Shown piece after piece: positions 5,662 through 12,756 of a stretch of DNA of 13,661 nt. Position 1 is the first letter of the stretch, and each line of letters starts with the position of its first letter. The stretch spans positions 1-13,661 of the forward strand of contig JBDKUD010000104.1 in NCBI GenBank assembly GCA_039679805.1, given 5' to 3'. Under the pieces are notes generated by a model, which was given only the letters and a program-made list of their open reading frames with translations, did not search any database and was not told the origin of the DNA. The translations under genes and the position numbers were made by a program. The DNA comes from JBDKUD01 sp039679805 (GTDB taxonomy: Bacteria; Bacillota; Syntrophomonadia; Syntrophomonadales; Syntrophomonadaceae).

Positions 5662-7599
5662 ATGTCGAAAAAATTTCCAACTCTTTTTTCACCCGGAAAA
5701 ATCGGTAATCTCAAATTAAAGAACCGTGTTATGAAGGCCCCTCAGTCCTCTGGTATGAGCAATATGGATGGTACCGTTTCAGAGCGTCTGGTTCGTTACT
5801 ACCATGATCAAGCCGCCGGCGGTGCCGGTATGATTATCGTTGAGTATGCTTACGTTGACGACATTGGCGCGAAATCAGCACACTGTCATTTAGGTATTTC
5901 CAACAATGAGCATATTCCAGGGCTAGCATGGCTAGCGGAGAACATTAGGGAGCAGGGAGCCGTACCCGCAATTCAAATTGAACACTGCGGCCGGCAGAAA
6001 TTCTTAGGTACCCAGCCTATCTGTTCCGCATCAGAAATTCCCTGGCCAAAATTATGGGATCAGTACGGTGTACAATCAGTCCCGCATGCTCTTACTATTG
6101 AAGAAATACAAGATGTAGTTCATGCTTTCGGTGACGCTGCATTGCGTGCAAAAATGGCCGGATTTGAACTAGTTGAAATTCACGGTGCCCACGGTTACCT
6201 TTTGACAAACTTCTTCTCTCCGACAACCAATCATCGTATTGATTTGTATGGCGGCAGTCTTGAAAATCGTATGCGTATCTATCTGGAAGTATATCGCGAT
6301 GTTAGAAAAAAGGTAGGACCTGATTTCCCTGTTACCATTCGTTTAAGCGGTACTGATTATGAACCGGACGGCTTTGGAATCGATGACACAATTGTACTTT
6401 GTAAAGCACTTGAAAAGGAAGGAATTGACGCTTTACATATCTCCGGTGGAGATCATCATACAATGATTCATCAAGTTTCACCAATGGCTATGTCTATATG
6501 TCACAACACTTGGGCAGCCGAAGCGATTAAAAAAGAAGTTAAAATACCTGTTATCGCTTCCGGTTCCATTACCTTACCGGAATATGCGGAAGAAATACTT
6601 ACTTCCCAAAAAGGTGATTTTGTCGCTCTGGGCAGACCACTCTGGGCAGACCCCGAATGGCCCAAGAAAGCAAGTGAAGACCGCCCGGAAGATATACGCC
6701 CGTGCTTACGTTGTAATGAAGGCTGTTTGGAACGTACTTTCTTTAACTATAAAGCCATTACATGTGCTGTTAATCCGGTAATAAGCCGTGAAGGTGAACT
6801 TAAACTCCAGCCCGCAGGCCAGAAAAAGAATGTTGCTGTTGTAGGAGCGGGTCCTGCTGGAATGGAAGCTGCACGGGTCAGTAAATTACGTGGACACGAT
6901 GTTACCATATTTGAAGAAAAAGGTATTAAAGGCGGTTTGTTAAACGAAGCCTCGGTACCGGAATTCAAGGCTGACATTCGTCCATTTATGAAATATCAAA
7001 TTACCGCAATTGAAAAGCTGGGTATTCCGGTAATAAATAAAAAAGCAACCCTAACCGACCTAGAGAAATATGATGTTATTATATGTGCGACCGGCAGTAA
7101 ACCCGTTAAGCCTATTATTCCAGGCATTGACAAGAAGATTGCTGCAGATGCCCTGGATGTTCTTAACAATACCGTAAAACCCGGTAAGAATATTGTAGTT
7201 ATAGGTGGCGGGCTGGTAGGTTCTGAAACTGCACTTCACTTTTCAGAAAACGGCTACCAGGTAACACTGGTTGAAATGCTTCCTCAAATTATGAATGATG
7301 TGGCTGTAACGGATTTACTGGCCTACACCGAACGAATTGAAAAAACAGATATGCGTATTTTAACCTCAACAAAATTGCTTGAAATTGTCGATGATGGTGC
7401 AATAGTACAAAATAATGCCGGCACTGAGAAATTACCGGCCGATACCGTAGTACTAGCTCTTGGCTTCAAATCCAAGCAGGACTTGTATACTTCCCTCACT
7501 GAAAAAGGAAAAGAAACCTATCTTATTGGTGATGCGGTTAAACCCGGAAAAATTATGGACGCAATCCATACCGGATATCGTACAGGTCTTAAAATATAG
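5662..7599 (+). CDS. NADH:flavin oxidoreductase, FadH/enoate reductase type (FMN, 4Fe-4S, FAD)
   Basis: Old-yellow-enzyme family multidomain reductase. An in-frame ATG at 5629 has no ribosome binding site, whereas ATG 5662 is preceded by AAGGGGG at 8 nt, so I start there (645 residues). Residues 1-340 form the FMN TIM barrel with HGAHGYLLTNFFSP (174-187) and YGGSLENRMR (196-205), the family active-site stretch. Four cysteines (C348, C351, C355, C368; CxxCxxxC plus one) bind the 4Fe-4S cluster. GAGPAG (395-400) starts the FAD domain and GGGLVG (515-520) the NAD(P)H-binding fold. Relatives are 2,4-dienoyl-CoA reductase, 2-enoate reductase, BaiCD/BaiH and trimethylamine dehydrogenase; all pass hydride through FAD and Fe-S to FMN and reduce activated C=C bonds (or oxidise amines). 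The substrate here is not readable, but a cytosolic enoate or enoyl-CoA reduction is most likely. It is transcribed alone, ending at the 7698-7728 hairpin. Confidence 0.93.
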   Translation: MSKKFPTLFSPGKIGNLKLKNRVMKAPQSSGMSNMDGTVSERLVRYYHDQAAGGAGMIIVEYAYVDDIGAKSAHCHLGISNNEHIPGLAWLAENIREQGAVPAIQIEHCGRQKFLGTQPICSASEIPWPKLWDQYGVQSVPHALTIEEIQDVVHAFGDAALRAKMAGFELVEIHGAHGYLLTNFFSPTTNHRIDLYGGSLENRMRIYLEVYRDVRKKVGPDFPVTIRLSGTDYEPDGFGIDDTIVLCKALEKEGIDALHISGGDHHTMIHQVSPMAMSICHNTWAAEAIKKEVKIPVIASGSITLPEYAEEILTSQKGDFVALGRPLWADPEWPKKASEDRPEDIRPCLRCNEGCLERTFFNYKAITCAVNPVISREGELKLQPAGQKKNVAVVGAGPAGMEAARVSKLRGHDVTIFEEKGIKGGLLNEASVPEFKADIRPFMKYQITAIEKLGIPVINKKATLTDLEKYDVIICATGSKPVKPIIPGIDKKIAADALDVLNNTVKPGKNIVVIGGGLVGSETALHFSENGYQVTLVEMLPQIMNDVAVTDLLAYTERIEKTDMRILTSTKLLEIVDDGAIVQNNAGTEKLPADTVVLALGFKSKQDLYTSLTEKGKETYLIGDAVKPGKIMDAIHTGYRTGLKI

Positions 7600-7697
7600 G
7601 TGAATATTTAAGAACGCTTATTGTTTTGTTTTAAACCTCCTAACAATTGCAGGATAAAACCAGTATGTTCCTTGTCAAGCAGGCAAAACGGTCTCCC

Positions 7698-7728
7698 AAA
7701 CCAGCCCGGTTTTTTACCGGGCTGGTTT
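7698..7728. terminator. Bidirectional terminator between converging genes
   Basis: AAACCAGCCCGGT pairs perfectly with ACCGGGCTGGTTT (13 bp) around a TTTTT loop. It sits between the oxidoreductase (ending 7599) and the converging glycosyltransferase (stop at 7734), so it can serve both. The T-tracts after the stem are short, but the stem is GC-rich. Confidence 0.75.
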
Positions 7729-7733
7729 GTAAA

Positions 7734-8984
7734 TCAGCAACTTTTAATTGTCTTTCGTTCGATAATTTGGATAGCATTTTCTACTCCATTTTCTGTATTA
7801 AGTATACTTCCAATTTTCTGTGCCTCATTTATCATTTGCAGATCATGTGTAGCCTGATAAATCGCATTTGAAAGGTTATTAACATTTAGCTTTTTTCTTA
7901 AAATTGGCTTTGGTCCTATACCCAGTTTATATACACAATTCCCCCAAAAAGGTTGATCACCACCAAAAGGAATTATGATACTAGGGACTTTGGCCCGGAT
8001 ACCGGCCCCGGTTGTTCCCGCACCACCATGATGCGCTACTGCCGATACCCGTTTAAATAGCCATCTATGAGGTACATAATCGACTTGTAAAACCGTTTCA
8101 GGTAAGTCTACCCCCTTTAGATTTCCCCAACCGGCAGATAAAATAGCTCTTTGATTCGTTTTCTTCAAGCTTTCCAACACAATAGATAGTGCTTGATCAA
8201 AATTACCTCCAACAGCACTCCCAAAACCTATATAAATGGGTTTGTCATCAGAGTTTAAAAAGTCGGCAAGTTTCTTATCTGGCTGGTAATTTTCTTCGTT
8301 TTCTTCAATCCAAAAACCTGTAATATATTTTTCATTACTATACTCATGTGGTTTGGGTGAAACGATGGGACTAAATGCGTATAATGTTGGTATTTCTTTT
8401 CCGTGTAAATAGCGATATGGGAAAGAAAAAGGCTTTATTTTTGGCAGCCCCATTTTAGTACGCCAATCATTCAGTAGTTTTCGCGTTACATGCGACCATA
8501 ATCTATCACCGAGCCAAAAGGTCAACCTGTTGTATGGTGCGCCTAAGGGTAATATAGGTGTTGTCATTGCCGGAAATTCATTTGTCGGGTCTAGCGGACA
8601 AAAGTTCACACGGAAACATGAGATACCATATTTGTCCGCAACGTGCCACGCAACACCTCCCAGGGTAGAGTACAATATTGCGTCCATACCTTGACAGGCT
8701 TTTTCAATGTCGAACAAAAATTGCTCTTTTACTGGATTTAATAATTTTTCCAGATTTCTAAAATATTCAAAAGAGGAAACCTGTTCACCAACCAGTAAGC
8801 GGATTACTTCAACTGCGTCACCCGCAAGAGGACAATATTCAAAGCCATTTGATTCGATATATTCTTTGAACTTAATAAAAGTTGTGATTCTAACATGATG
8901 CCCTCTTTTCAGTAATCCCTTTCCCAACGCAATAAAAGGTTCAATGTCACCTCTTGAACCAATTGTTATCACTCCATAATTCAT
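7734..8984 (-). CDS. UGT-like glycosyltransferase (GT1/GT28 fold, sterol-glucosyltransferase-like)
   Basis: A 416-residue GT-B enzyme. The frame opens further upstream with TTG at 9002, but that codon lies within the ribosome binding site (GGGGGGTG) of ATG 8984, which is the proper start. The N-terminal half begins with the glycine-rich strand-loop ITIGSRGDIEPFIALGKGL (6-24), as in the GT28/UGT80 group. The C-terminal half has the donor-binding signature: VPHRWLF (304-310), then HHGGAGTTGAG (318-328) and PFGGDQPFWGN (339-349). This ties a UDP- or TDP-sugar to transfer onto a lipid, sterol-like or macrolide-type acceptor. The acceptor is unknown; bacterial members modify lipids or polyketides, or inactivate drugs. 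There is no membrane segment. It lies downstream of a TetR gene on the same strand with a 282-bp gap and so may be controlled by it, but no copy of the TetR palindrome was found in that gap. Confidence 0.9.
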   Translation of the reverse strand: MNYGVITIGSRGDIEPFIALGKGLLKRGHHVRITTFIKFKEYIESNGFEYCPLAGDAVEVIRLLVGEQVSSFEYFRNLEKLLNPVKEQFLFDIEKACQGMDAILYSTLGGVAWHVADKYGISCFRVNFCPLDPTNEFPAMTTPILPLGAPYNRLTFWLGDRLWSHVTRKLLNDWRTKMGLPKIKPFSFPYRYLHGKEIPTLYAFSPIVSPKPHEYSNEKYITGFWIEENEENYQPDKKLADFLNSDDKPIYIGFGSAVGGNFDQALSIVLESLKKTNQRAILSAGWGNLKGVDLPETVLQVDYVPHRWLFKRVSAVAHHGGAGTTGAGIRAKVPSIIIPFGGDQPFWGNCVYKLGIGPKPILRKKLNVNNLSNAIYQATHDLQMINEAQKIGSILNTENGVENAIQIIERKTIKSC

Positions 8985-9266
8985 GCCTGCACCCCCCGTC
9001 AACCACTTTGAATATTTTATAAGTCAATTCCATTAAAATATTTACATTATTTTCACAAAAATATTTCTCTACCCTAAATTCAGTTTATGCCCTGCCGTAC
9101 TGCAAACAAATACTATCTTTTTTCCATATAATTTTGGTAATAATTTAAACGTCAAGTAAGCAGAGCCTGAGAACTGTTGGTGATTTTAAAACAACTTTCT
9201 CTTACCAACACAATATCGATTATCAAAATTCTGAACCGAAAAGTGTTAAGAATTCATTAGTTTTGT
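8985..9266. other. Gap between tetR and the glycosyltransferase
   Basis: This stretch is AT-rich and has no coding potential I can support. On the minus strand TTGTTT...TAAACT (16-bp spacing, about 9074-9107) is a possible promoter for the glycosyltransferase. A 7-bp inverted repeat, TGTTGGT/ACCAACA (9175-9210), encloses a 22-nt loop and is too loose to be a terminator. No clear terminator follows the tetR gene, so read-through into the glycosyltransferase is possible. Confidence 0.4.
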
Positions 9267-9914
9267 TTATTCAACATCAAACATAACTTTGGGAAAACCT
9301 AAAAACTCAGTGAAAAGCAATGGAATGATATCAATGTATTTTTCAGAGTGGTGTTGCCCATCTTCCCCGCGCCCTTGATGAAAAATAGGAAGAATGGCAT
9401 TAAGTAACATCTGAATTATCATCTTTGTACCCACTTTTTCAAACAAGGGTGTTTTTTTTATAATGCCGTTTTCAAGAGCTTCTTCAACTAGCTTTTCGAG
9501 GGGTACTCTAATAATATTTAAGACGTTCATATCAATAATCCAATTGAAATATTGTGATTGAATATTTGCTGCATCAAAGTAAGTATCAACTTTTGTAAAA
9601 TCATCAACCGCCCTTTTAATAATTGCTAACGATTGTTTCATTTTTTCCGGATAACTGATATTATCGATTTCTATTACTTTAATCAAGTCACAAGTATAAT
9701 CGTTCATATAATCATTTATTGTAGCTTCAAGCAATTCCTCTTTTGACCGGAAATAGTAGTAAAACACACTTGGTGATAGGGGAGAATCCCCTCCAACTGC
9801 TTTTAATATATCCTGCATGGAAGTATTTTCATAACCTTGTGCAAAAAACAGCTTCTTAGCTACTGCAATGAACTCATTTCTTTTAATTTCAGGATCCTTT
9901 TTTTTTCGAGCCAT
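9267..9914 (-). CDS. TetR-family transcriptional regulator
   Basis: The open frame reaches ATG 9947, but that codon lies inside a 30-bp palindrome and has no ribosome binding site. ATG 9914 is preceded by AGGAGA (9921-9926) and gives a 215-residue protein of normal TetR length that begins MARKKKDPEIKRNEF. Residues about 13-60 form the TetR N-terminal HTH: AKKLFFAQGYENTSMQDILK, then PSVFYYYFRSKEELL, the hallmark recognition helix and following helix. There is a few-residue insertion (GGDSPLS) between the two HTH helices, seen in some subfamilies. The C-terminal ligand domain is not assignable to a known effector. It is probably a repressor of its own gene and perhaps of the glycosyltransferase downstream. 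Confidence 0.92.
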   Translation of the reverse strand: MARKKKDPEIKRNEFIAVAKKLFFAQGYENTSMQDILKAVGGDSPLSPSVFYYYFRSKEELLEATINDYMNDYTCDLIKVIEIDNISYPEKMKQSLAIIKRAVDDFTKVDTYFDAANIQSQYFNWIIDMNVLNIIRVPLEKLVEEALENGIIKKTPLFEKVGTKMIIQMLLNAILPIFHQGRGEDGQHHSEKYIDIIPLLFTEFLGFPKVMFDVE

Positions 9915-9929
9915 TAAGCATCTCCTATC

Positions 9930-9959
9930 TTTATTTGTAGAACGCATTCTATAAATAAA
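9930..9959. promoter_or_regulatory. Near-perfect 30-bp palindrome, likely TetR operator
   Basis: The 13-bp arms TTTATTTGTAGAA and TTCTATAAATAAA match at 12 of 13 positions around a CGCA centre. It starts 16 bp upstream of the tetR start codon and directly abuts the -10 box (9960-9965), covering the expected transcription start. Length, symmetry and position are those of a TetR-family autoregulatory operator. Binding is inferred. Confidence 0.75.
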
Positions 9960-9988
9960 ATTTTATTATCTTCCTCCGTATAAGTCAA
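9960..9988 (-). promoter_or_regulatory. Sigma-A promoter of the tetR gene
   Basis: On the minus strand, TTGACT (9983-9988) and TAAAAT (9960-9965) are separated by exactly 17 bp. Both are near-consensus, and the palindromic operator follows immediately downstream. Confidence 0.7.
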
Positions 9989-10127
9989 TAATTTTTGTAA
10001 AGTTATATGTTACTAAAATACTATCCAATTGCCCCACATCTACGGATACTGGCATAATGGCATAAACAATAAACAGCCGAACACTTATTGTTAATATACC
10101 CTTGTGTTATCCATGAAGATGTTATTA

Positions 10128-10170
10128 GAAGCGTTGTTACCATATTAAGTAACTATGGTAACAACGCTTC
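10128..10170. repeat. Perfect 16-bp stem-loop without a T-tract
   Basis: GAAGCGTTGTTACCAT and ATGGTAACAACGCTTC are exact reverse complements around an 11-nt loop. Neither side is followed by a run of T, so it does not look like an intrinsic terminator. It could be an RNA structural element, a regulator site or the remnant of a small mobile repeat. The strong ribosome binding site of the small ORF lies about 50 bp downstream. Confidence 0.7.
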
Positions 10171-10233
10171 CTATGTAACCAATAAATTGGCAGCGGAATA
10201 ATATAGCAAATTATCTGCAAGGGGGGTCAAGAT

Positions 10234-10344
10234 TTGAGCGGTATGTGGAACTCACACCCTGCAGATATTTTTCCAGCACCCTTCACAACATACTCTAAAT
10301 ACCTCATCAGCAAATGGTTGCTCAATAAATCTTTGCTAACATAA
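10234..10344 (+). CDS. Possible small protein (36 residues, TTG start)
   Basis: A very strong AAGGGGGG Shine-Dalgarno (10219-10226) sits about 7 nt before TTG 10234, and the frame stays open for 36 codons to TAA 10344. The peptide has a Trp near the start and the segment ADIFPAPFTTYSKYL (10-24). It has no signal peptide or membrane helix. I do not recognise it with confidence; FPAPFxTYxKYL is loosely like the first residues of some clostridial Crp/Fnr proteins, so it may be another relic. The ribosome binding site is the only firm support. Confidence 0.33.
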   Translation: MSGMWNSHPADIFPAPFTTYSKYLISKWLLNKSLLT

Positions 10345-10411
10345 TAGTCGACCACCCTAAGCCAATTGTAGTCAATTCTTCCCCTTGCTTCCCCGAAAAT
10401 TGATTCCCTAA

Positions 10412-10444
10412 TTTAAGTTAAATTTAAGATATGTATCTTATTAT
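10412..10444 (+). promoter_or_regulatory. Direct-repeat promoter of the lipoprotein gene
   Basis: TTTAAG (10412-10417), a 5-bp gap, TTTAAG (10423-10428), a 10-bp gap, then TATTAT (10439-10444) as -10. There is no -35 consensus; the repeats at 11-bp period lie where an OmpR/PhoB-type response regulator dimer binds to activate. A 16-bp palindrome (10425-10440, TAAGATA-TG-TATCTTA core) overlaps it. The same arrangement precedes the gene at 12757. Confidence 0.55.
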
Positions 10445-10476
10445 GAGTTCACCAGGAAGGAAAGACGTACCAGCCT

Positions 10477-12426
10477 GTGTATGTGGAAAATAAAATTCTA
10501 TGGGGAGTGAGGAATTTCATTAAACGCTTTAAATGTCTGGCCTGCTTAGTTGTTATGCTAATCATTTTATCGAGTCTGGCGGGATGCGGAACGGCTACTA
10601 AATCTTCGGCTTCTTCCGCTAAAGCCGCATCGTCGGATCTGTTTGCCAAACTGGTGAATTACAGCAGCGAAGATACGGATGTCAGTTGGGATGCGGCCAG
10701 TGCCACCCAGATTACTTTGAATGGAAGTTCTGCAGTGATTGACGGTTCCGGGGCTTCAGCCTCAAACAGCACGGTCACGATCACTGCGGCTGGAACTTAT
10801 ATACTTAAGGGTAAGCTGAACGATGGCCAAGTTATCGTCTCAGCCAGTGAAAAAGACAAGGTCCGTCTGGTGCTTAACGGGGCAACCCTATCCTGCTCGG
10901 ATAGTGCTCCCCTGTACACCAAACAGGCCGACAAGACCATTATTACTCTGGCCGCAGGAACTACCAATCGTGTAAGCGATGGCACTAAATATAAAAATGC
11001 TTCGGGAGATGATGAACCAAATGCAGCTATTTTCAGCCAAAGCGACCTGACCATTAACGGTACCGGCACCCTTACCGTTAACGGCAACTATAAAAATGGT
11101 ATCGGCACCAAAGACGACCTGGTAATCACTGGCGGCAATATCACTGTTACCGCTGCCAATGACGGGCTGCGGGGACGGGACTCCGTGGCAGTAAAAGACA
11201 GCACTTTGACAATTCGGGCCAAGAATGATGGCATTCAATCCAACAATGACAAAGCTACTGATAAGGGCTGGATTTCACTGGATGGCGGTACCTTTAATAT
11301 AAAGGCGGACAAAGACGGCATCCAGGCAGAAACTATTCTGCAAATTAATGGCGGCAAATTTAATTTGAATACCGGTGGCGGCAGTGCCAGCGCCAGCAGT
11401 AAAAAAGGTAATGACTTTCCTGGTGGAGGCCCCGGCGACCGGATGAATAACACAACCACAACTGAGGAAGAAACTGCCAGCACGAAAGCATTAAAAGGCG
11501 GAACCGGTATCGCTGTAAGTAATGGTGTTTTGGCAATTGATTCAGCTGATGACGCCCTGCACTCCAACGGCAATGTGGCTATCAAAGGCGGAACATTTAA
11601 TATATCTGCCGGGGATGATGCCATACAAGCCGATAATAATTTAACGAGTGACAAAGGAACCATTAATATAGCAAAAAGCTATGAAGGTTTGGAAGGAGCT
11701 AATATAATCGTCAATGGCGGAAAAACTCATCTAATTGCCAGCAATGACGGAATTAACGCCGCCGGAGGCAATGACAGCAGCAGCCAGCAGCAAGGTAATG
11801 ACAAATTTGCCGCCGGTGATTATGAAGTACACATCACTGGAGGGTACGTATACATTGATGCAGCCGGTGACGGTCTGGACTCCAACGGGGATCTTAATAT
11901 AGATGGAGGAACCATCTTCGTCAATGGTCCGACAAATAATGGCAACGGTCCCCTGGATTACAACGGCACCTCCAAGATTACCGGGGGCATCCTAATAGCA
12001 GCCGGCAGCTCCGGTATGGCACAAGCTCCAGAGGTTTCTTCCTCACAGAATTCATTATTAGTCTACTATTCCACCGTTCAAAAGGCCGGGACATTGGTGA
12101 ATTTATCAGATGAGGCGGGCAACTCTTTACTGAACTTTGCCCCCTCCAAGGATTATCAGTCTATCGTTATAAGCATGCCCAAACTGCAACAGGGCAAGAC
12201 TTATACTCTTTCATCCGGCGGCACCTGCAGCGGGCAGAATGTGGATGGGCGTTATACCGGCGGTACGTATATTTCCGGCACAAAGCTCACTGATGTAAAA
12301 CTATCCAGTGCATTGACCAAAATTTCAGATGATGGCTCCGAGGTCACCGGTAATGGCGGTATGGGTGGCGGCCCCGGCGGTCACCCCGGAACAGGTGACC
12401 CTCGGGGCCAGCGTCCAGGGATATAG
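10477..12426 (+). CDS. Beta-helix carbohydrate-binding lipoprotein (Cthe_2159/DUF4353-like)
   Basis: A surface lipoprotein of about 649 residues. Positive residues (KRFK, 16-19) precede a hydrophobic stretch and the lipobox LAGC, with lipidated Cys37. The mature part has a beta-sandwich-like opening (about 75-165; TYILKGKLNDGQVIV), then a right-handed beta-helix built of repeats with a recurring (D/E)(G/A)(I/L)xx turn at about 229, 250, 280, 359, 381, 403, 424 and 465 and GGxxxI strands between. In the Clostridium thermocellum family member these acidic turns bind calcium and the protein binds cellulose or pectic acid. A low-complexity linker (about 300-340) interrupts the helix, and the tail (about 625-649) is Gly/Pro-rich with no cell-wall anchor motif. 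The start is uncertain: GTG 10477 or 10483 after AGGAAGG (10454-10460, long spacing), or GTG 10507. It probably binds extracellular polysaccharide; no catalytic motif is seen. Confidence 0.87.
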   Translation: MYVENKILWGVRNFIKRFKCLACLVVMLIILSSLAGCGTATKSSASSAKAASSDLFAKLVNYSSEDTDVSWDAASATQITLNGSSAVIDGSGASASNSTVTITAAGTYILKGKLNDGQVIVSASEKDKVRLVLNGATLSCSDSAPLYTKQADKTIITLAAGTTNRVSDGTKYKNASGDDEPNAAIFSQSDLTINGTGTLTVNGNYKNGIGTKDDLVITGGNITVTAANDGLRGRDSVAVKDSTLTIRAKNDGIQSNNDKATDKGWISLDGGTFNIKADKDGIQAETILQINGGKFNLNTGGGSASASSKKGNDFPGGGPGDRMNNTTTTEEETASTKALKGGTGIAVSNGVLAIDSADDALHSNGNVAIKGGTFNISAGDDAIQADNNLTSDKGTINIAKSYEGLEGANIIVNGGKTHLIASNDGINAAGGNDSSSQQQGNDKFAAGDYEVHITGGYVYIDAAGDGLDSNGDLNIDGGTIFVNGPTNNGNGPLDYNGTSKITGGILIAAGSSGMAQAPEVSSSQNSLLVYYSTVQKAGTLVNLSDEAGNSLLNFAPSKDYQSIVISMPKLQQGKTYTLSSGGTCSGQNVDGRYTGGTYISGTKLTDVKLSSALTKISDDGSEVTGNGGMGGGPGGHPGTGDPRGQRPGI

Positions 12427-12439
12427 GCACGTAATTCAA

Positions 12440-12479
12440 CACAGATTAACACAGATTAGATTATGAAGGCCACAGATTG
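12440..12479. repeat. Short repeat CACAGATTA, three copies
   Basis: CACAGATTAA is followed directly by CACAGATTA (tandem, 10-bp period), and CACAGATTG recurs at 12471. They begin 14 bp after the lipoprotein stop. Similar AACACAGATTAACACAGATTA strings occur between genes in several bacterial genomes, but I cannot verify copy number here. Confidence 0.55.
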
Positions 12480-12565
12480 TTTATTGTTTAAATATTAAAG
12501 TAATCTACATTCCATACATGATTGTGTCCTGCGGGCATGGGGAGGCAGTTAGATATCCCCAGGAG

Positions 12566-12597
12566 GAAAGCGTCGGTCTTTGGCGCTTTCTTTTTTT
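12566..12597 (+). terminator. Intrinsic terminator of the lipoprotein gene
   Basis: GAAAGCGTC pairs with GGCGCTTTC (9 bp, one G-U) around GGTCTTT and is followed by seven Ts. It lies 140 bp past the stop codon. A second small stem TGGGGA/TCCCCA (12538-12561) sits just before it. Confidence 0.85.
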
Positions 12598-12682
12598 ATG
12601 GGTATATACTACTTAGTTTCACTTCTGATCTAGCATAATTCAATTTCCTCGGCAGTTTAATATTTCCACTTTAATAACCGCT

Positions 12683-12715
12683 CTTAAGAGCAATTTAAGT
12701 TTCACTTTATATGAT
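12683..12715 (+). promoter_or_regulatory. Direct-repeat promoter of the NAGPA-domain gene
   Basis: CTTAAG (12683-12688), 5-bp gap, TTTAAG (12694-12699), 10-bp gap, TATGAT (12710-12715). The spacing is identical to that of the promoter at 10412-10444, and there is likewise no -35 consensus. This points to activation by an OmpR/PhoB-type response regulator encoded outside the window. The first half-site lies within the palindrome GCTCTTAAGAGC. Confidence 0.55.
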
Positions 12716-12756
12716 AGATCCAGATAAAGAAAGACGTTTAGGAAAGGAGAAAGATA

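Larger units (their letters stand above)
9989..10476. other. Long mostly non-coding region between tetR and the lipoprotein gene
   Basis: This stretch contains a direct repeat GGCATAAtGGCATAA (about 10051-10065), a loose 8-bp inverted repeat AACAATAA/TTATTGTT (10065-10092), a perfect 16-bp stem-loop (10128-10170), a small ORF with a strong ribosome binding site (10234-10344), and the direct-repeat promoter of the lipoprotein gene (10412-10444). No tRNA or recognisable riboswitch class was found. Confidence 0.5.
12427..12756. other. Intergenic region between lipoprotein and NAGPA-domain genes
   Basis: This 330-bp gap holds three copies of CACAGATTR (12440-12479), a possible structured RNA segment (12527-12564), a strong terminator (12566-12597), a 12-bp palindrome GCTCTTAAGAGC (12680-12691) and the direct-repeat promoter of the next gene (12683-12715). 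No ORF is supported. Confidence 0.6.

Noticed and set aside
9915..9947. Upstream ATG of the TetR gene adding 11 residues
   Set aside because: It falls inside the putative operator and lacks a ribosome binding site; ATG 9914 has AGGAGA and starts a normal TetR N-terminus.
10797..11663. Three minus-strand open frames inside the beta-helix gene
   Set aside because: They are antisense shadows of a repetitive, GC-balanced gene; their composition simply mirrors its repeats and they have no ribosome binding sites.
12481..12756. c-di-GMP riboswitch (GEMM-I or GEMM-II) as a link to the diguanylate cyclase
   Set aside because: I looked for the conserved GEMM cores here, in 9989-10476 and in 4248-4871 and found none.
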